The position numbers and the translations under genes were made by a program. From Neckera pumila (Eukaryota > Streptophyta > Bryopsida > Hypnales > Neckeraceae), in NCBI GenBank assembly GCA_963969595.1, contig OZ018409.1, positions 46,017,282-46,081,281 of the forward strand: a stretch of DNA of 64,000 nucleotides. The letters run 5' to 3'. Positions 43,976-56,497 of this stretch are shown piece after piece; position 1 is the stretch's first letter; the number at the start of each line of letters is the position of its first letter. The notes under the pieces are model-generated. The model searched no databases. It saw only the letters and a program-made list of their open reading frames with translations, and was not told where the DNA came from.

Positions 43976-46456
43976 ATGGAAGATGACCAGGGAGTTAGTG
44001 ACGGCAGACCTCCCAAAATTGACATGGGCACTTCAGATTCGACTCAAGCTTCAGATGCAGTGACTCAGATTCCTGTGTGGTCGTTGGAGCAGTGTGTGAA
44101 TAAAACTCCATGTAAAACCACTCACCAAGCTCTCACCAAGAGAAAGCTGATGTGGATGCAGATAGTTTACTATGGAGTTTTGGCAGCAGCCGGAACGATG
44201 TCGCTTTGGTGGTGCCGAGGCGAGGAACCAATCGGCTTTGTGGACGTCACATTCAATGCAGTCTCTGCACTCACCGCAACTGGGCTATCCAGCGTGCTGC
44301 TTCGAGGCTTCACCCCTCTTGGCCTGATCACCTTGATGGTGCTCATGCTCCTCGGAAACACCGTCTTTGTGTCGCTTCTACCTGTCTGTGTTCGCAGGAT
44401 CCAGTTGTTCCGCCACGACACAGCTCTGAATGCTTCCAATGCCGCAGCTGTCAAATTGGGGTTTACTGAACGCAACACTGCCGGTGTCGACTGCGTGGCT
44501 ATTGCAATAGAGAAGACGCCATCAAATACAGAAAGGGACGCCCTTGACATTTCCCAAACGGATGGGACTTTGGAAACAGGAGACGAGCAGGGCGATGGTT
44601 TGGACGTGTGCCCAGAAGCCAAATCAGAAACACTGGTAGACTGTTGTGGAGAATCATTTAAGGAGCAAGAGTCAAGTCATGAGATTGAATTGCTAGAGCG
44701 TCAAGCACTGGTGACCTTGTCGTGGCTGGTTCCAATCTATATGTTGGTCATCATGTCCTTTGGATCCGTGTGCATTATCTGCTACACCAGCTTCAGCAGC
44801 AGAGGCTCCTCCAGGGTCAGGGCCATTTACAAGGCTGAAGAGGTGAATCCAATTCTCACCGCCATTTTCTTGTCCATATCAGCATTCTCCAACACAGGAT
44901 TGTCACCAGTGGACGAGAACATGGTTCCGTTTGCTGGCGCACCGCTCGTGCTTGTACCACTTGCGGTGCTTATCCTTGCTGGTAACGTCATGTTTCCCCC
45001 AAGCCTGCGATTCCTCATCTGGGGGATTTCGACCTTGAAGCGGCCTGATGATCCCCAGAGAAAGGTGTACGACTATTTGCTTCAATTCCCACGTCGGTGT
45101 TACACCCATCTGTTCCCTCCAGTGCACAGCCTCTGCCTTGTGGCGACAGTGGTGGCGTTCAATACGGTGAGCCTGGTTGCTTTCTGCGCCTTGGATTGGA
45201 ACTCCGCGGCAGTATCATCAAATGCAGGAGTGAAGTTGATGGATGGGCTGTTCCAGTCGCTCAGTTCTCGTACCGCAGGAATGAAAGTCTTGTCGTTGAG
45301 CAGCTTGTCACCGCCTTTGCGTGTCCTGTACACCGTAATGATGTGAGTTCCTCAATTCTATCATGATCAATGTGTCGTGACAGTAAGTTCTTCGTTTTCC
45401 ACTCAAATTGATTCGATAATGGCCATTGATTCGATAACTGGCCATTATCGAATCATTCTACTGATTATCAAGTTCCCCTTGAGGACCAGTGACTCATGGT
45501 TTAAAATGATCAATACGTCTCATCATACTCTGAAAAGTGAAATTCAGATGGGTCCAAATGTAATTATGTGCAAGCTTACGAGGTTATTCCTGGCGAATTG
45601 TAGGTACATTCCAGTGTACCCGGTATTCATGTCACGACAAGACAGTCGCCTCGATCGCACCGATGCCAATCAGTTCTCCAACAAGAGCATGTCGGAAGAA
45701 TTCGAAGAGACTTGGACCAACACACTGTCGCTGCAATTTACGAAGCTCTTCACTCGGGACTCCGCCTGGCTCTTGGGCCCATTCTTCCTCATCTGCATCC
45801 TGGAAATTCGCAGCATGAAGTCCGATCCTCTAAATTACACCATCTTCAGCGTTGTTTTCGAAGTCATCAGGTTTGTCCAAACCTTAAGGAATCCCTACTC
45901 TCGCCTTCATTAAAATAAGATTGTGTCAACATGGCGACACATTCTTGAGCTGATACTAAAATTTGGCATATGGTACTTCTGCTGATGATAAAATTAGTAC
46001 AGTTAACTAAATGAAACACCTACCTAAGTGTGACACCAGTAAGTTTGACAGAACGAATTCATACGGTATTAATTCTGAGAATGTGCACAAGCTCTACATC
46101 GTAACTCATGTCAGTTTAGGTCATATACCAAAAAATATTTTCAACCTTTCAACTTTTGCATATGCTATGCAACTAATGCATTTGTTGGTGCGTTGGAATC
46201 CCCTTTCATGGGAAAGTGCCATACAATGACATTGGTGGTGATGCGTGCGTGCAGTGCTTACGGGAATGTGGGGCTTTCACTAGGTTACAGCTGCGAGCGA
46301 TGGGTGCAGGCAAGCTCCAACATGCCTTATGCGGAAGCGTGCAAAGATGTTCAGTATAGCTTCTCCGGCAAGTGGAGTGAGGGATCGAAACTGGTTCTGG
46401 TGGGCATCATGTTGCTGGGGCGTCATCGCAGCCTTCATGCCGTGCAAGCTCTGTGA
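43976..46456 (+). CDS. HKT-family Na+/K+ transporter
   Basis: Three exons (43976-45342, 45604-45870, 46255-46456) join in phase to 611 residues. The two introns fall after VLYTVMM and inside the fourth pore (EVI|SAYGNVG), the usual positions in plant HKT genes. Four membrane-pore-membrane repeats are visible: pore A SALTATGLSSV with Ser105 at the filter position, pore B FSNTGLSPVDEN (Gly308), pore C SRTAGMKV (Gly435), pore D SAYGNVGLSLGY (Gly551). A Ser-Gly-Gly-Gly filter is the arrangement associated with Na+-selective (class I) plant HKTs. The protein is longer than the ~500 residues usual in flowering plants because of a 55-residue N-terminus and an acidic ~100-residue loop (about 142-245) between repeats 1 and 2. 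It ends shortly after MLLGRHRS, the family's C-terminal motif. Expected location is the plasma membrane. Confidence 0.93.
45411..45453. repeat. Perfect 14-bp hairpin in HKT intron 1
   Basis: ATTCGATAATGGCC (45411-45424) and GGCCATTATCGAAT (45440-45453) are exact reverse complements around a 15-base loop that repeats ATTCGATAA. It lies about 70 bases into intron 1. Confidence 0.85.
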
Positions 46457-48653
46457 CAGCCGCATACGTCATCGTAGCGACAAACCACGATGAAGCTGCT
46501 ATAAATGCTGTTTCGAGGTGGCCACTTGCAAATTTGCAAGGATATATCCTTGGCTGCTCTTGAAATGAATAGAATTTTTGAAGGCTAGCTAAGAAAAGAT
46601 TGCTCCCGCTAGCGCATTACAGAAGAAATATCTCTCTCCGGGAGGGTTGATTCATAAGATTTCAGTGAATGTCCTGCTCCTACATTGAGTTATTAGTTGA
46701 AAGTAGAAGAATTTTCTTAAACTGACAAAAAGGGGTTGAGGGGTTTCTAACCTCTTTTGCTTGGATGCCCACCTGAGAGTCTTCCTCTTGCCATTCACTT
46801 CAGAGGTTGATTTCTCCACGTACCATAACTTAACAAAAGCTATCCCTACGCCAGACAATCCCTAACAGTCTTTTGCAAGTCGATCGAGCATCAATCCTGT
46901 TGCAGCAACAAGGTAAACTTCTCACAATTGTAGTTCCTTTTCTCAAAAATGAAACTAAAAAATCTCTCCCGAAAGTGACAAAATCACATCAAATTAAACC
47001 ATGATGCTTCATTTTGGACACTCGCCAGAATTCATCAAAGATCGTGATATGTTTTCAGCACAGCTAAAGCAAATGGCTGACCCTGCTCTTCAAGGCGATC
47101 CTTCAAACCAACCTCAGTCCCTCAAACCTTCGCTTCTCTCTCAGTGTACAGATCAACGAACGTGAACTCAACACTTCTGCCTTGTTTCAACTCAACGAGC
47201 ATCTGGTTCAAGCTTGCCTGATTCAAAATAAGGTGATAACTTCAACAAAGCCCACAAAATGCAGCCGCCATGTGGAGTCACACAATAATCAGTTAAGTAC
47301 TTCTGTGCTTCTCGACGATGCTTGACTAGAACTCATTGAATACTCAAGCTGTCAGTTCGTCTTCATCCATCCGTCCATGGTAAGAATTCATCCATGCATA
47401 TTCATTCACATCCACATCCGCGTAGCCTTCATCCATCTGTTCAGTTTTTTTCCCGCTCTGGGCGGGCAGTGTGCCGAGGCAGATTGCGGACACAGTGATC
47501 GGAAAAAACCGGCCGGTAAAACTCAAAAAGTTTCCCGAACACTGTGCGGACACAAGAGCTTGGTTTAACTTACATGAAAGGTGACCTTCGAGTTGAAACC
47601 ACGCGGAGGAGTCGGAGCCTCGTGATGGTCATGGCCTGTCGCTTTAACTTGGTGTGAAATCAGTATCGTACGACAACTTAGAAATATATTCAATTTTCTT
47701 CTGGTGCAAAATTGAAAGATTCAGCCCACTGGAGCTGCTCGATATATCCAGTTTAAATTTACATCTCTGTTGGTCTGCGCTTTCTTGCTGTTAATTGTGA
47801 CAACAATGGCCCGCTGAGGTAGTCTTCAAGCAATCTTGTTCTTGTCATGGTCAGAGAATATCGTAGAAGAATCCAGGATATTTGTCCATAAAGGTTGTTG
47901 CATTTGTAGTGAACACCAGCGTCATTTGCAATGCAATGTATTTGGACTTAATTCGAAATGTTCACAGGAACCTGCAAATTGAGTTTGTTGCTGCGACTAA
48001 TTTCAGTTTAATGCGATGACTTATTGCAATGTTTCTTTACTTCCACAATAATTATCGAGGATTTTTTTCTCTAGTGTTTGTTTTATTCTGTCTTGTTAAG
48101 ATACCAGTCCTGTATCTGCCGGTGAATAATGGACAATGAAGAAAAGTTATTGCGTTCCATACTTCTGTTTCATTTTCTTTACTAAAGGAATTGTGTTCTT
48201 ATAGTTTCGAATTGGAAGTACAATTGGACACGGTCTTAGATCTACTCATACCACTCGCTTTTCCCGCCAATGGCGACTTCTTGTTTTGATTTCTTAAATG
48301 CGCGTTTCTTTCGGCCTCGATTGTCAGTACTTTCTCTTAGGCTCCTAATTATTTGCTGGACACAAGCTAGGGACCTCTTGTTTCTTTTCCCGCTTTCACA
48401 TTTATATTGGTGTCCGAATACATGCGCAGGTAGTCAGGTACTCGCGACTTAGGGTAATCTGCGATGTTGCAATGGATGGGAGGTGCCCGGCGTAAAATGA
48501 AAGCAGTGAGACCCTGGCAAATTTGTTCTTTGCTCTTTGACTGTTTTACAGCTGCAATGCACGCTATGAGTCCTTTATAATGTCAAGGTCGCTAACTAGC
48601 AGCACTGTTTGAATTTTAAGGATTTGTATCTGCACTAATTCGGATGCTTTTGT
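46457..48653. other. Intergenic region between HKT and the large unknown gene
   Basis: Probably holds the HKT 3' UTR and the promoter of the next gene. No ORF above about 70 residues with any recognisable motif. A run of CATCCATCCGTCCATG and CATCCACATCC words sits at 47365-47435. Confidence 0.4.
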
Positions 48654-51600
48654 ATGGCGTTGCCTCTGCTGGGAATCTGCACTAAAGGCCAGAAACGAAA
48701 AATTAAAGAGGTGAGCCTTCTCAATTCTCACTAAATTTATGGAGTATTTCAACCTCCATCATTTCAATAAGTGCAATGAACTGCAAGATCGTTTTGGCAT
48801 ACAGGCAACAGGAATATTTCGATCATCGCAAAGAGAAGCAGAGAAAAATGGAACTTGGAGAAGAATCTGGAAAGGTACACACACTTGCTGATTACATTAA
48901 TCAGAATCTACACGGCGGTGAATCGCTCGACATCCTTGGCCTACGGAGCTTAAATCCTAGTCCGGTCATCGATGTCAATACGGCAGCAGACTCCGACGCC
49001 AGTCTCCCCGATCCTACTACTGGTTTGTCTTCACCTTTTAAATCAATGTTTTAGTGACATACCGACCACAGAATGTATTCACTCCGCCCCTTGATTGTTC
49101 AGCAATGTTTAATCCGAAGAACTGCATCTCGTGCTCTCGACAGGTTAAGATTGAACTCAAGCTATTCGTTGGCAATACAAACGGAAATTTTAGCCAGGAT
49201 TTAATAAACTCTTGAGAGCAAATGGAAGCTTGTTCATGATGTTGACATTTTACAGTTGCATTAAAGCCAAACCTGGGAGATTTTGGAGCTGTACCCCCCG
49301 CAACTTCAAACGGGAGCGCATACTCTGCTGGTACCTTAAAGGGGAATGCTCAAGACATCTCCCTCCAGCAGCCTGGTACACTTATCCATCCGTCTAACCC
49401 GAGTCTGTGAAGTCTATTTGATGTTCCGAGAAATTTCAAATAATATGTACTTGTCTTGCTTAGACCTGAATTATCGCAATTGATTGTACTGTTTAAACTT
49501 CATTTGCATATCATCCATCTAGTCATAGTACCATTCACCAGCTGACTGCAAACTCCTGAGAGTGAGAAACAATCACTTGTACTGTGATGAAGTACTGAGA
49601 CAGCGTTCTGGGAGCATGTTTCTGTGGATGCAGAGTGTAAGACAAACAGTCGCGGTATCGGCCGGGAACCAGAGCAAGAGATAAAGTGCGTAATTTCTAA
49701 ACTTCCAACTACTTCAATGTGCAGGTTAAGATTTGGGATCTTCTTCTGAAGTTTTGGTGAACCACATTGTTTGATTTTCGATCGATAAATTAGATCCCGC
49801 AGACCATGTGCTCAAAGGACATCAAGAGTTGCTGCTTCAGCTCAACAGGGTATTGAGAAACTTGTTAATCGGAACATGGAGATTCCTTTACCTGGAAAGA
49901 GAAGAAATCCTATCCATGTTGGAAACCTGCAGACGAAGAAAGTAGCATCGACTCCTCGTAAGTTCCCCAAAACATTGAAATATGGGTCCTCCGCATGATT
50001 TTGCTTCTCTCGTTTTTGTTTACTGAATGGAAACAATCAACTCTAGTGCAATTTAAGTTTGTTCACAAGGTTCACAAGGTTCACAAGGTTGTGTACGACT
50101 TTATTGTGGATTCAGATCGAATGCAAGGTATTATCTTAGCCATAGCCATCCAATCTATTGATATCTGGATTCCCCTGTTCTGGATGGAGATGCGCTCGGT
50201 TAACATTCCTTTGTACGGAGTATTATTTAGCAGACATACTTACATTCTATTAGAGGTAATGTTCACCGAGGTATTTACATCAGCAATGCTCGAAACTCAG
50301 TGAAACTTGAAAGACGATTGCTTTTTTCAAATAATTTTTGAGGCAGGATTGAAGCTTTTGGACATTATCAGTGATGAAAAGAAGGATGAAAATCGAGGCG
50401 AAAAAAGATTGCCGTCGGAATCGTATGCTATCTTCTCTCAAGACGGTGAGATTGGTTGAAGCATAAGGTTTTCTTAAGATGTGTCCTTGTCTCTAGTCTC
50501 TAGTAATGCATTTTTATCGCTACTTTTATTTATTTTTGGTGGTAGATAATTTTAAGCGGTCTTAGTATAAACTTGGAATTGGTGAGGATATATCTTTCAT
50601 GCAGTGTAGCATTACGAACTCTCAAGTTTGGTATGACACTTATTTAATCATTCCTCTTGGCCACAACGGTAACTGAATTCTCCGTCTGCAGGAAACAACG
50701 ACGCTTTCGAAGAAAATATGTTTGATCAAGGTGCTCTACATCCACAAGAGACATCTCTTGATTCTGACAGGTGATCAGGAGAAGAGTTTTTGGACATTGT
50801 AAATCAGCTCAAGTCTTTGTGCTTTCAAGTAGGACATGGTTAATTTCTATAGCACATGTTAAATGACCTAAATCCTAGTTGTCATCAATTCTTTCAAAAC
50901 AGCCAACTCGATTTTCAAGTGGCGAATACCTTGGTATGATCGTTGGAGTGAAGGCTTTCGCATCATTTCACAGTTCTGAATTTAAGATTATGGTACACTT
51001 CTAGATTCTGATGAAATCATGATGTGATATCAGTGTCGCGGATTGGGGTGGCACAAAGCACCTCCAATCTTCATCGTTGCAGTTGAAGAACTCTTTCAAC
51101 TCTTGCAATGAAACCCTTGTTACTGGAACTACTAATCTCTTGAGCAAATTCTTGTCGACCCAGAAATTGAAGGTGATACGACGACGAACATTTGATAAAT
51201 CGGCAGCACACATCTTGTCACATAGATCTAATCGAATAGAGTTGAAATGCTTATCATTGTTTGCAGCTGCTGCAGTAGATATGTGTAATAAAGGTTAGTT
51301 GAAATAATAATGGACTCACCCGTGTTTTTCTGCATCATGTGCAGAGTTTCAAGGGTCAAAGTTCACGTCAACCGCTACAACACAAGGTGACCGAAGATAA
51401 TCGTTTAGAAACAGAATCCTTCGTAAATTCTCTCAGAGTTACTCACAACGGGGGCCACGATCTTTATTTCTCTGATCCTACTTTCAACACGACAAAGAGC
51501 AAGGCCAAGGTTCCTCGAAAAATGAGTTTCTCCAAATCTTTATTGGACATGGAGTACTTCTACGTGAAGCAAGGACCTCAGAAATTTGATATTTCTGATT

Positions 51601-54600
51601 CTTTTGTCGACACTATGAATAATCAAGTGAAGCAAGATCGTCAGGAATATACGTATTTGAATCCTAGTTTCAATATCTATGATCACCAAGTGACGCATGA
51701 TTATCCTTTCTTGCATGACCTGAGTTTCGACTGGAGCTCTTTCAAAGTCGATAGCAATTTTTTCGATCCGGAAGAAACTTCCTACAGCCCTGGAAATGAT
51801 TCGATCACTTGGAATAACGACATTTCATTGACACTTCCAAATTTCAAGAGAGAGTTTCGTAATCTTTCAGACCACTTCTGGCCAATTCAGGTTCCGAGTT
51901 GTGACAGATTACAATATAGTTCACGCCAATTCGGCACCTGTGATAAATTTCAGGACATGATTGAGGACTTTTATCCTAGTCTTGAATACAGAAAAATCTC
52001 TGATGTGAAATTCGGCAAATTACTGTTGCCGATGGACGGCTTTGAGGTAGAGAGACAGCATGTTGAAGCGGATTTCTCCTCACGTGATGATTTTTCTTCA
52101 AGACTAAGGACTAATCGAAGGAATTTTGAGAAAGAAACTCTTGGTGGGAACGACGATCGACGCGAGAAATTTGCGTTTTCTGAGGAGTATGAATGCGATC
52201 TTTCTGCGACATGGGATGTTCCGTGGCATCAGGTAAGCTGTAAATCGAAATTAATTTAGCACGAGTTGTTTATATTATTTGCACAGCGTCAAATTCGTTA
52301 ATCTGCAGATATATACGACAGTGGCACTTTTCAAGGCGGGCGTCTTGAAACCAATCCCGTTTTAGAGCTTTCAGAAGCATGTCACAATCTTGGCGTTCTG
52401 AATCGAGCCGATATAACGAAATTGGCCTTGTACGCAATGAAGAGCATTGGATGATGTCCCAGTGCCGTGTTATTCCCTCTTCATTCTCAAATACTAGTCA
52501 GTCTCCGTCGTCATCATTTGACTGAGCTCATGCATGTAGGAGGTGTCATTCTTACATTTCATACAAAGAGATTCAAAAGTTCGGAGTTATTGTGCAGGAT
52601 CAATATTCTTCTGCACATTCAAGAGGAGATTCAGACCAAACGCATAACCTAAATGGTTCTAACTCCTGGTCCCAGACCGTAGATGGAGGGACAGCATATC
52701 GTTGGTACGTATGCACTCCTGAAGAGTTTCGGAGTCCTATAACTACCCTTCGCTTTAGGCTTTCTTGAAAATCATTTGCAAGCTTGGAGGGTGCCTCACT
52801 GAGCACACTTAAAGCAGCTTAAGGTGATCTGGTGAAGAAATCCGTGAAGGATTAAGCTCCATTTCGTGTTGCATCCTGGGTGACCACTCACACATTGTTG
52901 TGCATGTGCAGCTCGGACTATCTGGACAGCGACATGGATGTCATGCAAGGTACCCTCCTAACGACAAGATTATAGAAAAGAATTACTGCCATCGTATTCT
53001 CATTAAAGACCACATGTATAACTCCGTCATTGTTTCCGGTTTCTTGCTTTCAACAAGCCAACTTACAACTTTATAATGCATGATGCCTTCTTAGGATTTC
53101 ATCACGGCAAAATGTCTATGTAACTTGCTAACTTCACACTGTGAATGAGTTGTTAAGCTGAGTATTGCATTTGTTCTGGCAGAATTTTGAAGTACTGCCC
53201 ACTCGTTTATAAACTCATAGTGGTTCCTGCCTGACTCAATTACTTTATGGATAAACGTGGTCCCAAGTACTAACCTAGATAGAAATGAATGAAAGTGACT
53301 CCCCGAGTGACTCATATATTTTGTGCTGCATACATTAATAATTGTCTGTCTTTAACTGCACAGGAGGATTTCTTCCTAGTGAAATGCAGGCGACCAGTGC
53401 ACCTGAAAGTTTTCAAGATCTAAAGCCGCTTCTCCTACCTCCGATTAACAATGGTGACGAGGACTTCATCATCGTCTGTTTCTCTGACAATGAGGATTGC
53501 CCAACCGTAGATCGGAATTCTCTCGAACTTCCGATTCTCCCGACCAGTTTCCCTCTGCTGGAGCTCGGCATTGAAAAATCGTCTTCAGGAATGGATCACG
53601 ATATCAATACCTTGTCCTATGAAACTCATTTCAACCGGTACTGTTATTTGTCTCTTGCCTGTTGCGGCTAAAATTATATTGATACAGTAAATGAAACCAG
53701 TGTACAAAGCCTGCTCCTATTTGAAAAGAGATGAGGGGGGAAGTCATGATGCAACAAAATCAATTGTCTTAACAGTTTTTATGGTTATTAAGTCCTGTAT
53801 CTTGTATCGCAAATCAACAATGGCAACGTAATGCTTAAGCCCCTTCAATTTCTTGACGATTCAGTCATAAAGAGATTCAGAGTCTTCAATGAGTCTAAAA
53901 GGTATAACAACACTATCGAATGAATAGAAATGTTCATAAATTTGAGATTTTCGTCACGAAGTCGAGACTGCTGTTTTAGAACAAAATATTTCGTGATCAT
54001 TGTGCAGGATCTCTCAAGAAACCGATGATTTCCGTGTTTCTAGAAAAGACATCAAATCAGGTCTAGTAAACCCTAATTTCTGAATCCTAAGCCTTAGACC
54101 CTAAACTCTACTTGACCAATCTAATCCTTCCGGCTTCCTCTGCAAGTAAAGTGGTGTACAAAGTTTCCTTAGCCGTGTCCCAAGAGGCAGGAAAACAAAT
54201 TACATCACCTTGTTTTCAGTTGCAGCTAATTTTTCGTGTTTAACATTTTTATAATATTGTGATGCGGAGATTTATGGTGTGCAGTAGAGGCGACCACTTC
54301 ATCACATAAGAAGTTAACTTCTGCGCGGGAAAGTTCGACTTCCGATAGGATTCTAACAAGTAGTCACCAATCTCAACTGGATTATCCTCTCCTTCCGTAT
54401 TCGGCCAGCAGCTTTGGAACGGGTACTGAACTCATGGCATGGCATTCAAGAGAACCTCAGCGTGAAGCATGTTCAGAGTTGCAATCATTTCCGAAGACTA
54501 GGAGATCGTTTTCAACTTTTCTGGCGAAAGATGGGGAGACAATTGATGATGGTTTGGAGCCTCATATCTATAGTAATGACAGTGTAGATCAATGCCTTTC

Positions 54601-56497
54601 TTCAAACGATCTATATAACCATGCTTCAAGGCACGAAATGACGCACAATATCGAGGAAAACTCGGTGCAAGTGTGCACCTCTATGAGAAAACCACTGCAG
54701 GAGGACTTAAATGGTATGAGCACAACGGAAGCTGAACGTATGCCACGGAAGCAGCTATGGATAGACCATGGGGTTGCGCATGATATTGGTTTCCGAGCTT
54801 CTTTCTCTAGTCAGGAAGAGTGCTCACCAGCAAGTCAGCTTAACACGGTCCAGGCTGTTCTATGTAAACTACAGAAGCCTGCCTCTTCAGACCAAGGCAT
54901 TAAGAATGTCGACAATGTTCTCTTAAAACTTCAAAGACCGACAAGACACTCCATCCATGGACTAGTTCACCAGGATGCAGAAGCAAATTGGACTGTGAAG
55001 CGGACAAGTGAGATGAACCAGACGAGCAGCATAGAATCAGAAATCAAAACCACTGCTGAATGTCGAGCAAGGTTGGCAAGAAATATACCTAGCGATTTAG
55101 CATATCTTCTTGATGATTCCAAACTTGTTTATAGTTCAAATGAGAGAGCAAGTACGGCACCGATGAGCCTCGAATAATCTTGCTCGATTGATCCCTAATT
55201 GTTGATTTGCAATAGAAATCTTGAATTTATGAAATTGAAATGCCTCCATGTCTTATTCAGGTTGCTGGCGCATAACAAGACACCTGGGAGCAGAGGATCC
55301 TTTCCTCTACCAAATGGTTCGTCACTGTACTTACTGAAGCTCTGTTCCAGGGTGACATTGTTGTCAACCTGGGTTTCTTCGTGGGGTTGTCGAAACAATA
55401 CGTACATCCGTAACACTTGTTATAAGATTGTTAAGTGATGCAACTAGGCACAGGAACCGTCGGTTTGACTCCATATCTGCTACGACTTTTTGACATAGTC
55501 GTATGGTTGAATTTTTCTGAGCGCTGACAAGTGCTGCATGGAACGATCAGCTTCAAAAACAATCTGTCTATACTCAAAAGAGGGTGAAGATAAACGAGGG
55601 CTTAGCGAAATCAGCTCGCTGAGGAATAAGGAGTCCAAACTGAGCCTGGAAGACATTGATGCGATAGCCTCTACGGACAACAGGTTTTCCAATCAGCCCT
55701 ATCAGAGATCAAGTCAATCCAAAGCTCATTCTTTACCCTCTTTAGTAAGGATCAAAGAAGTGGCTGATTCCTCTGTACCTCGAGCTGGAAACGCAAAACC
55801 ATATTCCACTCCAGTCTCACAGAGGAATCCTGTCTCCGAAGTACCCGACAGAGAACAACCATCTCGCAGAGACTCAGATCCGCAAGTTAGTTACACAGGT
55901 GTCTCGCCCTAACCTAAAGAGTGAGAAGTAAGCGTAGTTACCGTATTTTCTCTATTTGTCATAACAAATCAGCTTCTATTCAAAGAATGTGAAGAGTAGT
56001 TTCACCTGGCCAAGACATACTGAACTCGTCAAGATCACGAACATGAGAAAGAAAAGCGTCGTGAATTGTAGAGAGTGATACAGCTACAGACAAAACCGCT
56101 ATATACTGCAGTCTTTTACTGACATCTTGTTTATGGCTGAGCAGGTGGCCTTGAATTCTCTTCCAACGCACCTCAAGCCTCTGAAAGGCAGAAGATCATG
56201 AAGGCTTCCGAGGAACAGGAAGAGTTTCAGAACATCCAACACAACCTGCCTATTACTGAATTTAAGCTCTTCCAAGTGGGTAGAAGCCCCATAACCTCTT
56301 ATGATGCCGCTTATACGAAAATACCGGAAGGGCTTCAGAACAACCAACAAAGCCTACCTGATTCTGAAAAACACTCTACACAAGGTAGAAGACCCACCAA
56401 TACTTCCTGTGATGCTGACTATGTGAAAATGCTGGAAAGCTATGTGGTTCAGCTCAAACTTGAAAACAACACACTCAGGTTGTGGACTGGTTCTTAG
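48654..56497 (+). CDS. Large multi-exon gene, unknown function, internal 21-residue repeats
   Basis: I do not recognise the family. Phase-consistent exons: 48654-48710, 48812-49022, 49256-49391 (weak donor), 49794-49957, 50347-50445, 50692-50770, 50903-50933, 51083-51172, 51345-52232, an unresolved exon near 52360-52480, 52598-52704, 52912-52949, 53364-53637, 54008-54060, 54285-55151, 55261-55316, 55532-55898, 56145-56497. The product is about 1300 residues, hydrophilic, with no membrane segment. The N-terminus has a basic EYFDHRKEKQRKM helix followed by SLDILGLRSLNP. The 51345 exon contains ~21-residue repeats. Later exons carry acidic, Ser-rich sequence, a CWRITRHLGAEDPFLYQM block across 55261-55316, and a C-terminal coiled-coil-like YVKMLESYVVQLKLENNTLR. 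The acidic and Ser-rich make-up suggests a scaffold or regulatory protein, which is inference only. Confidence 0.65.
50061..50090 (+). repeat. GTTCACAAG tandem repeat in an intron
   Basis: Three exact 9-bp units plus three bases, within the intron between the 49957 donor and the 50347 acceptor. Confidence 0.9.
51387..51758 (+). repeat. Coding region of degenerate ~21-residue repeats
   Basis: Within the 888-bp exon of the unknown gene, units start with V(T/K) and carry a SF or similar pair about 12-14 residues later. Examples are VTEDNRLETESFVNSLR, VTHNGGHDLYFSDPTFN, VPRKMSFSKSLLDMEYFY, VKQGPQKFDISDSFVDTM, VKQDRQEYTYLNPSFNIY and VTHDYPFLHDLSFDWSSF. Two units are exactly 21 residues. Conservation is at the protein level; the DNA units are too diverged to look like a recent expansion. 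Confidence 0.6.
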
